Source of the DNA: Helichrysum umbraculigerum
Lineage: Eukaryota > Streptophyta > Magnoliopsida > Asterales > Asteraceae
Direction: 5' to 3'
Assembly (NCBI GenBank): GCA_949592205.1
Contig: CATIUR010000004.1
Location: 6,017,001-6,081,000, forward strand
Length of the DNA stretch: 64,000 nucleotides
Both the position numbers and the translations under genes were made by a program. The notes below the pieces were generated by a model, which did no database searches, was not told the origin of the DNA, and worked only from the letters and a program-made list of their open reading frames with translations. Of this stretch, positions 55,483-64,000 are shown piece by piece; the stretch's first letter is position 1; each line of letters starts with the position of its first letter.

Positions 55483-57651
55483 TATAACACCCTTCTCGAA
55501 ATACAAGGACATTTTTTTTTTAAAACATATCGGAAGCGCATGATTAATAGAAATCGGTAGATTGCATACATACATTCCAAATAGCAATCCACTTACATAC
55601 AAACATTTAAAACTAGATTATTCTAATCATTACACACATTAAATTTAGGTGTTATAGAAATCCACATATGTTGTTAAATCATTAACGTATTATCCATTTC
55701 GGAGTGAGCCTGTCAAACATTCCATTCCATATGTACTTCTTGCCCACCCACAAACAAAAGTAAACCTGCAAGAAGTAATGAGGGGTTAGCACGAAGCTAA
55801 GTGAATAGATCCCAAGCTATCAATCTAACTCAGCTTAACACATGCCTATAACCAAGCAATGCACAAGCAACATAGAAGGATCGGTGGTCCTTGAGGTACC
55901 CTCATGCCGCGGATGGTTCCCCAAGTAACACTTAAAACCAACTGACGGCCAAATCAGAGGTTAAACCGATAGTTTGGTACTATTACTACACACGACGCAA
56001 TTTCAGTGTCCAACACATGTACAAGGCACTTGCGAAGTCCTAGTAATAGTATCCAAACCCAACACATTAGTTGACCCCCACCAAATCAAATAGTCCACAA
56101 CTATCATAGCACAATGGACGCCAATAATCAATCAAAGGTTAGCCATCATGGCAATTAATATTAAAGCAATCATTGCAATAAACCAAGTTTACCCGTTGTA
56201 ACCATGTTGTTACAACTAACTTAGACAGAAAGTCCAAGATCCACTCACCGACAATCATAGTCGTCCACTCAGTAGTCTAATGTCACTGAGTCTTCTCCAC
56301 ATCTGAGAATACAATAACACAACACAAGTTAGTCACTTGTTTCAATGTGAAATATCATCACATAATTGTAATAAAATCTAAACAACTCAATCAAATAATT
56401 ACCTACTTATAATCATTCAACACAATTCAATCCAAGATTATATATAACCAATTTAACATCATTAGTTCACCATTACTATTAAATTATGAACATGGAATCA
56501 CATCACTACATTAATCCACCTCAAATATGGTCAATTACATAATCAAGTCATTAATCTCATATATTGAGAATTTTACAATCTATCTCATCTATTATTTCAT
56601 TAATCACTCATGATCATTATCATGATCATCTTAGCCTCAATGGATAACAACTTCATATACAACTCACCTTTTACTAACAACATCATAACAATCTCTTATT
56701 ATTATCAATCAATATAATTAACACCTAATCATCACATTTTCACCAAATTCCACTTGAATTATAATTCACACAACTTGTGTAATTCACTATTAAGTTAGAT
56801 TAAAGCTACTAATTCTCTTAATAACACATATTAACACCATTTCAACTAATATCAAGCTTTAGTTATGATTAATACCATTAACACCTCAAAACCCCATGAA
56901 CTCATCAAATCATATTATCACCTTCTTCATGTCTAACTTAGGGTTTACATTATAATCATCATTTAATCATCAACTAACAAGAATTTAATCACTACAACTC
57001 TAAATTTTCGGATTATAATCAATAACCCATCAAAATAACCAAAAACCTAAGAATCAAGATTAATTTACAAACTTAAGCTTGTCTCTTGCTAGTTATCAAC
57101 AACAATAATCTTAACTAACATCAATTTCACATAATAAAAGCTTAAATTCGAATTATCACCAAGAACATCAAAAACCCCCAATTTCTAGGGTTCATGATTC
57201 AAAGATTTGAGACTTACTAGATGAAAGGAAGGGTTAGAAGATGATAATCTTCACACTAGAAGCTTGAATTCGAGTTTGTAGTCTTCAATTTGATGATTTC
57301 ATCAAGTATTGATTTAGGGCAAGAATGTGTGGGTGTGTGTGTTCATACGTATGTATGTATTTGTGGAGGGGAAATAAAAACCGACCCAATCCATATAATG
57401 TACCATATAAGTGTTAGTTTTCATTCCCCGTATTTATTATTGTCTGGAACTTAAAAATCATTTGCGGGAAATACAATTTTATTTTACCGTCAACTAAATA
57501 AATTTAAAACAAACAATATTTCACTAACCACAATATTTCCTGAGGCTTATTGACCTATTAAATTTACAATCAAACACATATAACAAATTTAAATCGTATT
57601 TAAATTTACAGGAATACCTATTACTCCTAGGCCCAATTTGAGGATGTTACA
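55483..57651 (-). mobile_element. Solo LTR, 2.17 kb, inserted in integrase
   Basis: Bounded by 5-bp duplications GGTAC (55478-55482 and 57652-57656). On the minus strand it starts TGTAACATCCTC and ends GTGTTATA, the same termini as the chromovirus LTRs nearby. Internal phrases such as GGGGTTAGCAC and AGCTAAGTGAATAGATCC also resemble them, so it is a related but distinct family. No internal domain remains, which fits LTR-LTR recombination. It is AT-rich with no gene. Confidence 0.92.
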
Positions 57652-57656
57652 GGTAC

Positions 57657-58912
57657 GACTCTTGCCGAGCCTAGCTTTGATACCGGCTACCAGATCCCTG
57701 TTTGTGACTTCAACTTGGCCGTTGGCCTGTGGGTGGTATACCGAGGTCAGTGTTTGTTTCACATTGAGTCCCTCGCACCATGCCTTGAACGGGTTCTGCG
57801 CAAACTGTTTTCCGTTGTCAGTGATGACTTCGTGTGGTATGCCGAACCGACACACGATGTTGTCCCATACAAAGTTGCGAACCTGTTTACCACTGATTTG
57901 GCGCAACGGCTTGGCTTCAACCCACTTTGTGAAGTAATCAATAGCTACGATCAAGAACATCACTTTTCCGGGCCCCGGTGGGAAGGGTCCCACTATGTCA
58001 ATGCCCCACTTGAAGAAAGGCCATGCCGATGAAATGGGGATCAGGTCATGCCTTGGTGCCCTAGCGATAGGCGCGTGAATCTGACAGGAAGTGCAGTGCT
58101 TGGTGACCTCAGCGGCATCCCTGTACATGGATGACCAGAAATAGCCCATGCGCATGATCTTTGCCACGACAGTCTTGTGGCCGGAGTGTAGGGCGCATGA
58201 CCCTTCATGCACTTCGCGAATGACATTCTCAGATTGTTTCGGGCCCAGGCACCTTAAGTTCGGCCCCAGGTATGATTTCTTCATGAGTTCGCCTTTTTCA
58301 ATAAAAAACATCGGTGCTTTCATTCGAATTTTCCTCGCCTCGATCGGGTCCTGTGGAAGGACGTCGGACCGGATGTAGGACATAATCGGGGTCATCCAGT
58401 TATCCCCTACTTCTTCGACCTGGGCAACTGAGCTGGCTGGGTCGATTGATTTCTGTTCCAGGACCTCCACCAGAACTTTCTTGATGAGGTGGGCAAAGGT
58501 AAGCGATGCCAACTTTCTCAAAGCGTCGGCTTTTTTGTTCTTGTTTCTTGGGACCTGCTCAATTTCAAACGTTCTGAATTGCTTCACCGCCTCATGTACG
58601 AGTACCAGATACTGCTTCATCGTCTAGTCTTTTACCTCGAATGTACCGTTGAACTGGTTGGCCACCAGCTGAGAATCAACGTACGCCCTAAGGTCCTTGA
58701 TGTCCATTTCAACTGCAACCCGGATACCGGACAGCAACGCTTCATACTCGGCCTCATTGTTGGAGGCAGGGAAGCCAAAACGGAGAGCGTAAGTGTGCTC
58801 TTCCCCGTCGGGACTGATGAGTATGAGTCCGGCACCGGCGCCTTCTGAGCTTGAGGCCCCATCAGTAAACAATTCCCATGTGGCTGGCTTTTCACGGCTA
58901 GGGGCGGTCGAA
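57657..58912 (-). pseudogene. RNase H and integrase N-terminal/core of the Tat-like element
   Basis: The RNase H segment (LFTDGASSSEGAGAGLIL, SNNEAEYEALLSGI, AYVDSQL) occupies about 58875-58627 in a different frame from the upstream reverse transcriptase, and ends at a TAG (58624-58626) just after FEVKD. The frame resumes with MKQYLVLVHEAV. Then follow the integrase HHCC finger (EGSCALHSGHKTV, CTSCQIH) and the core residues D in WGIDIVGPF, D in VITDNGKQF and E in ANGQVEVTNR. It breaks at the GGTAC target site of the solo LTR. The stop and the frameshift make this copy defective. Confidence 0.9.
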
Positions 58913-58925
58913 GTGCACCTAGCCT

Positions 58926-61900
58926 CTACCCCCCCCCCCCCCCCCCCCCCGGAAACTCGGCAAGGAAATCAGCCATTACTTGACCTTTGACCGCGCTTCG
59001 GGGGCAAAACGTGATTTCGTGCTCGCCCAATTCAATTGCCCATTTGGCTAGCCGGCCCGAGATTTCCGGCTTTGAGAGCACTTGCTTGATTGGCTGGTCT
59101 GTGAGGACCGTGACCGGATGACCCTGAAAATACCGGCGTAGGCGCCGTGCTGAGTGTACCAATGCGAGTACAAGTTTCTCAATTGGTGAGTAGTTCAGCT
59201 CTCCTGGCTGTAGGGCAAGGCTAACGAAGTATACTGGAATCTGCGTTTTGTCGCGCATGGCTATGAGTACGGAGCTTACAGCGCACTGAGATGCTGCCAA
59301 GTATAGCATAAGCGTTTCGCCAGGAATAGGGGATGTAAGAGTTGGTAATTCTGTCAAGAACGTCTTCATGTTCTGGAACGCTTGCTCAGCCTCCGGCGTC
59401 CAGGAGAAATCCTTTTTGTTAATGCAACCTTTGAGCGTGTCAAAGAACGGCAGTGAGCGTTCAGCAGCCTTGGAGAGGAAACGAGCCAAGGCCTTTAACT
59501 TTCCATTAAGGCTCTGCACGTCTTTTTTGTTTTGTAGGGATACCATGTCGGCGATTGCCTGAATTTTCTTTGGATTTGCCTTAATGCCTCTCGGGGTCAC
59601 CATGTGCCCGAGGAATTTGCCTTCCTCCATGCCGAACGAATACTTGGCCGGGTTGAGCTTCATATTGATCTTCCGCAACGAGGTGAACGTTTCTAGAATA
59701 TCCGTGAGTAACTGGGACTCGATGTTGCTTTTGATGACGATGTCGTCAACGTATGCCTCTAAGTTGCGCCCAATTTGTGTTTTAAATGCGCTGTCGACGA
59801 CGCGCTGGTATGTGGCATCTGCGTTCTTGAGACCGAAAGGCATTTTGGTGTAGCAGAAAATGCCTTGGTCCGTGTGGAATGCTATTTTTTCTTCGTCGTC
59901 CTCGGCCATCAGTATCTGGTGGTATCCCTTGTAGGCATCTAAGAAACATTTGAACCTAAACCCGGACAAGGACTCAACCTTCCAGTCGATCTCAGGGAGT
60001 GGGTAGTTGTCTTTTGGGCATGCCTTGTTGATGTCCTTAAAATCAACGCACATCCGCCACGAGCCATCAGACTTTTTAACAAGGACGGGGTTGGCAACCC
60101 AAGTCTGATACTGGACCTCGCGCATGATACCGGCGTGAACCAGCCTGTTGACCTCTTCACAAATAAAACGACTCCGGTCAGGGGCCATACCCCTCTTCTT
60201 CTGTCTGACCGGAGTTATGTTCGTGTTGACGTTTAGCCTGTGTTCAGCAATCGAACGCGGCACGCCGGTCATTTCGGAGTCTTGCCAAGCAAAGACATCA
60301 GTGTTGCTCGCTAGAATTTCACAAAGTCGGAGCCGTGTTGGCGGACTCAAAGCAAGGCCGACTCGGACTTTCTGTTCTGGGAACCTGGGATTAACAGCCA
60401 CTAGCTCATCGCTAGTCATGGTGAACGGGCCAGGAGCTGCCTTTGATACCTGAGCACATATAGGTATAGCGGTGCCTGTTGTTTGTAAAGTGGCAACACC
60501 TGCCGGAGTTGGGAATTTCATTAACCCATGGACAGTTGAGGTGATGGCTCCAAATTTATGGAGAGCGGTGCGACCTAGGAGCACGTTAAATCTGGACGGT
60601 GCGCGCACGATGACAAATTCCAGTTCAGTGGTCCGACAGTACGGATATTCGCCCAATGTGACATCCAAGACAAGCCTGCCACTTGGCCATTTAGTGTCGT
60701 TGGCATAGCTGGACAGCGGGGACAGGGGTTCCTGCAACCTTCCCTGTATGGGCTGTGGCAACTGTAGGAAGCAGTGTTCATACATGACTTCGACGGCGCT
60801 GCCTGTATCAGTGTACACCCTGGAAACCTGGCAGTTTCCGATACGCGCCGATATGACAACAGGCTCCGGGAGGACGGAACTCCGCAGAGGTGGGAATGAT
60901 ATGGGTGTCAGCTGCCAGTCATGTAATGTTTCTGCCTTCCGTTTCAAGCTTGGCCGCGCAGCCTGAATCATGTGGATGACGGCATCCGGAGGATCGCGGG
61001 GATCGTCCTTCCGCTGCCAACCGTAAGTTTTAGTGCCGTCTGCTTTCTTAAACTTCTTTCCGGGCGGCAAATGGTTAAGCTTGCCGGCCTGGATGGCCGC
61101 CTTGATCTCCTTTTTCAACTGTCTACAATCATCGGTATCGTGTCCGTATTCCTCATGAAAATCACAGTACTTCCCATTTTGGGGGATGTCGCGAGGTTCC
61201 ATTGGGGGCGGAGGGTTAAACGTACTCCGCGCCGCCGTCTCGGTGAGCAGTATTTCCTTTGGTGACTTGGTGAGCGAAGTCAGCAGAGAATTCTTGTCGT
61301 ATGGCTGGCGACGGGTCGCCTCGCGATTATCACCACGGCGGGAATCATGCCGTGTGTCGCGACGGAAGTCCGGTCTCTGGTTGTCGCGCCGGCCGGATCC
61401 GGATCCACCCTCATGATGGCGGGCCAGAGGGCGGTCTTGCTCGATCCGGTGCGAGTCCCGGCCCGGCGTGGTGTACAGATCTTTGTCTTCTCCCGAACGT
61501 AAGTAGTCCCGAGCCATAGCGATGGCCTCGGAATACACTGTTGGTAACTTCCTCTTCAACCGATAGTACAGTGTGGGATACCTTTCCTTGATGATGCCGT
61601 AGATGAAACCGGCAATTTGTTGACTTGGGTGCAGATCGCTGATCTTCTGACACTCCGTTGTGAAACGGGTAATGAAATCACTAAGTGTCTCGCGGCTACC
61701 CTGTTTGATCTCGAAGACGTCGAGATAGGTGAGCGTGTGCTGCTTTAGATTGTGGTATTGTTGTAAGAATTTGAACCTGAGATCGGCATAGCTGGCCACG
61801 CTACCAGCCGGCGGTTTCTCAAACCAACCGCGGGCGTTGCCCTGCAGCACCTGAGGGAACATGTGGCAAGCCACAGCGTCCTCCCAATGCTTTGTTTTTA

Positions 61901-62546
61901 TGGCACCCTCAAACCACTGTAGGAAGTCTTCGGGGTCTGAGTCGCCCGAATAGGTGCCGATTGTCAACGGAATAGTAAGCTTCGCAGGTAACGGATGGTT
62001 CACGATTTTTGCATTGAACCTAGCCGTGGTGGTGGAGACGGGCACCAGCTTCGTCACCTTCTCACCCTGAATGGTGGAATAAAAATTTGCTATTAAGTTA
62101 TCTGTTGCCGACTCGTCAGAGTATGTCGGCATAGCGCCCGGTGGAGCGGCGCTAAGGATCAAATCGGCCAGCATTTTACGGCTAGCAGCCCTATCCATCC
62201 CACCTTGGTGCGGTGGTGGTGGTGGCACGTTCCAACGCGGCGGAGACAGCGGCGGACGCCGTGGTTCAGGTGCCACAACGAAACCCATTTCTGCCAACAT
62301 GCGTTGGGCTTCAACATTGGAGATGGATTTGGGCGTTGAAGATGTGTTTTTTGGTGTACATTCCGGCGGTGGCCTGTTATCAGAGTCAGCGTCATTCTGA
62401 TTGAAGACCAACTGCCGTGGATCAATCCTGTTGCCCACCGTCGTGCGAACAATGGTGGTCGGGGGGGATTGATCGGAGAAAGGTGGTGGTGGTGGTTGGT
62501 CGAGAGTAGCACCGTCACCACCATCAGTAGGCTCAGTGTTAACCAT
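58926..62546 (-). pseudogene. Gag, protease and reverse transcriptase of the Tat-like element, 1206-codon open frame
   Basis: From ATG 62546: a Pro-rich N-terminus; retrotransposon gag domain (TYSGDSDPEDFLQWFEGA to AIAMARDYLRS, residues about 190-350); an Arg/Asp-rich linker; a CDFHEEYGHDTDDC knuckle near 460; protease YTDTGSAVEVMYEHCF near 590; reverse transcriptase from about 850, with WRMCVDFKDINKACPKDNYP, MPFGLKNADATYQR and catalytic YVDDIVI. The tail includes the RT connection region and ends in an artificial Gly run because the frame slips at a 22-base poly(C) tract. The frame is otherwise uninterrupted. Encodes particle, protease and polymerase functions of an LTR retrotransposon. Confidence 0.92.
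58929..58950. repeat. Homopolymer run of 22 C
   Basis: It lies between the reverse transcriptase and RNase H coding parts and puts them in different frames. It could be a real expansion or an assembly error at a homopolymer. Confidence 0.95.
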
Positions 62547-62607
62547 TGTATCGGAAAGTTTTCCGGTGTACGGATGGTTAAAAAGTGGTCGTTTTCTGGT
62601 AAATCAA

Positions 62608-62622
62608 CCGTGGATGGCGCCA
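62608..62622 (-). other. Primer-binding site of the Tat-like element
   Basis: TGGCGCCATCCACGG on the minus strand, two bases after the 5' LTR end (GCCTGAACA, then AT). The TGGCGCC start is common in Tat-lineage elements; I do not assign the tRNA. Confidence 0.75.
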
Positions 62623-62624
62623 AT

Positions 62625-63416
62625 TGTTCAGGCGTAAAAACGCCTAAGTACAATGATGATGATGATGTATGAGGAATTAAGCTTGTCACACTCCGATTAA
62701 CGTGCAAACCCAGAGTCGAGACTAAGTCAATCGAGGGTGGTGAAAGCCTAATTCTTTGAGAGCAATTCGTGAGGAATAACTCTGTGGATTTATGAGGTGT
62801 TCCCTTGAAATGAAAGCATAACACTGGTATTTATACTCAAACCCTAAGCTGACGTGGAGGGTTTGGTCGTGGGGGAGCACGACACTTCCTGCGTGGATCG
62901 CTGACGTGGAAGCTCGGTCGTGGGGGAGAACGACACTTCCTGCGTGGATCGCTGACGTGGAAGCTCGGTCGTGGGCGAAGATGACATTTACTGTGTGCCG
63001 GCTGACGTGGACCAATCAAATGCCCCGACCAGGTTAATGGCCAAGCCATGCTAGTCGTACCTGAATACAACGGTTGCAGATTGTACTTCTGTCAGAGAAT
63101 GTCCGGCTTGCTTTGTCATCTTGCAGCCGTTCCTTCGCTATGTTGATAGAGTGGCCAGTGCTACGGTCCGGCACGGAACGTATCCGAGTTCGCGGCCTGA
63201 CCTGGGTATTAGTGTCCGAGATGAGAGCTACAAGAGTTGGACTCAGATGTTATCCGGGTCTATGTTCGGCACGGATCCGAGGTCGTGATACCTAGTGCAG
63301 TCTGTCGTCCGTACCGAAAGTTAGTAGAGCTGTCAGCGGATATTATCCGAGCCCAGGCCCGGTCCGGAACCGAGCCACCCTATGTGATGTAAGCTGAGAT
63401 CAGATGGCGTACATCA
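62625..63416 (-). repeat. 5' LTR of the Tat-like element
   Basis: Counterpart of 38914-39708 with the same TG...CA ends and the same 51-bp internal repeats (about 62865-62975). Confidence 0.95.
62828..62835 (-). promoter_or_regulatory. TATA box in the 5' LTR
   Basis: TATAAATA on the minus strand about 280 bases upstream of the gag start codon; the same box is in the 3' LTR near 39120. Likely start region for the genomic RNA. Confidence 0.6.
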
Positions 63417-64000
63417 TTACTAATATGTGATAAATTTTCAAATATATGTGGGGTATATATGTAATTATCCCTGGAATGAAAATTATAATAGTAATTACAA
63501 ATAGTGTCTCCATAATGGTTCTAAATTACGACCTACTTTTTGAATGTTCAACACAATTTGGAGGTCAAGAATTCAAGATATGTAAGCTGCAAAAACTCAC
63601 TTAACTACCACTTGCATCATTTCTGAAGGAACCCCATTAGAGATAGTTGCACACCATTTGTCACCGAACCCCATTTGAGACATTGCATCACGTATCAAAT
63701 CCTAACAAACATTATTAATTATACACCTTTTGTAGCCTACACTTAGAATATGATCAGCTTTTTATAATATTTTGTTCCTGCCTCATGATCTTTCAAATCA
63801 TTTTCTTCACCCATTGGAAGTGCATTTTTTGTATCACCCTATAAAACTTATGCCTTATGGTTATGGGTCAAATTTTCTAACCCAACTGGATAACTAACCC
63901 ATCACATTGTTGGACTTGCTAAATATTTAAACATATATAAGCTAAAAGTGAGACCCACCCAAGGCCCAAGCCTTTCAAAACTAACTAATTTGTTGCTGGG
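63417..64000. other. Right flank of the Tat-like element; possible exon on the minus strand at 63601-63701
   Basis: AT-rich host sequence. On the minus strand, 63701-63601 is open, bounded by an AG acceptor (TTAG) and a strong donor (GTGAGT), and reads AMSQMGFGDKWCATISNGVP. I do not recognise the family; the phrase MGFGDKW vaguely recalls non-LTR reverse transcriptase remnants. Nothing else is seen to the window end. Confidence 0.25.

Larger units (their letters stand above)
38914..63416 (-). mobile_element. Tat/Retand-like Ty3-gypsy LTR retrotransposon, with nested insertions
   Basis: Two LTRs of 795 and 792 bp, about 98% alike by eye, enclose gag-pol on the minus strand, so the 5' LTR is on the right. 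Next to the 5' LTR lies a primer-binding site (TGGCGCCATCC); next to the 3' LTR is the purine tract (CTGGGGGGACTTAA). Flanking bases share TTACTAAT. The long region between pol and the 3' LTR holds an antisense gene, a known trait of Tat/Retand/Ogre relatives. Without the three insertions the element would be about 10.8 kb. The polyprotein is broken by a poly(C) frameshift, a TAG in the RNase H/integrase linker and a solo LTR, so this copy is defective. Confidence 0.9.

Overview
The window is nuclear DNA of a flowering plant, most likely a eudicot. The genes carry many GT-AG introns, there are TTTAGGG-type repeats, and over half of the sequence is plant-type transposons. Three genes occur in the order RING-H2 E3 ligase, unc-13/DUF810 protein, class B2 heat shock factor. 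From memory this matches Arabidopsis At4g11680, At4g11670 and At4g11660. The species cannot be named from the sequence; an asterid (perhaps Asteraceae) is only a guess.

Layout. 1-1727: last two coding exons of a RING-H2 E3 ubiquitin ligase. 4045-8781: Mutator-like element with a 10-bp target duplication, filled with a roughly 22-bp palindromic minisatellite. 9372-18839: complete 26-exon gene for a PATROL1/unc-13-like protein (1137 aa; all splice phases close). 19912-21480: PPR gene broken by one in-frame stop. 21897-22662: foldback MITE of the same family as the 4.7-kb element. 24675-25499 (minus): single-exon TAF8-like histone-fold protein. 25665-36810: three hAT elements, each with a perfect 8-bp target duplication (two with full-length transposases, one 388-bp derivative), plus a Stowaway MITE. 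The third hAT carries a second gene resembling ATHILA-type retrotransposon ORF1, bracketed by inverted arrays of a 13-bp near-palindrome. 36948-37828 (minus): two-exon HSFB2-type heat stress factor with heat shock elements upstream.

38914-63416 is one nested retrotransposon. A Tat/Retand-like Ty3-gypsy element on the minus strand (LTRs 38914-39708 and 62625-63416) carries gag-pol plus a spliced antisense gene with its own TATA box. It has been hit by a chromovirus (43724-52679, two 2.1-kb LTRs), a 2.17-kb solo LTR (55483-57651), and a roughly 2.5-kb insert of unassigned type (about 40389-42930). LTR divergence judged by eye is about 2% for the host element and about 0.6% for the nested chromovirus, which fits the nesting order.

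Host genes act in ubiquitination, membrane trafficking, TFIID-dependent transcription and heat-stress transcription. They form no pathway; their order is ancestral. The most unusual signals are the clusters of short palindromes, different in each element family, and the hAT element carrying the ORF1-like gene.
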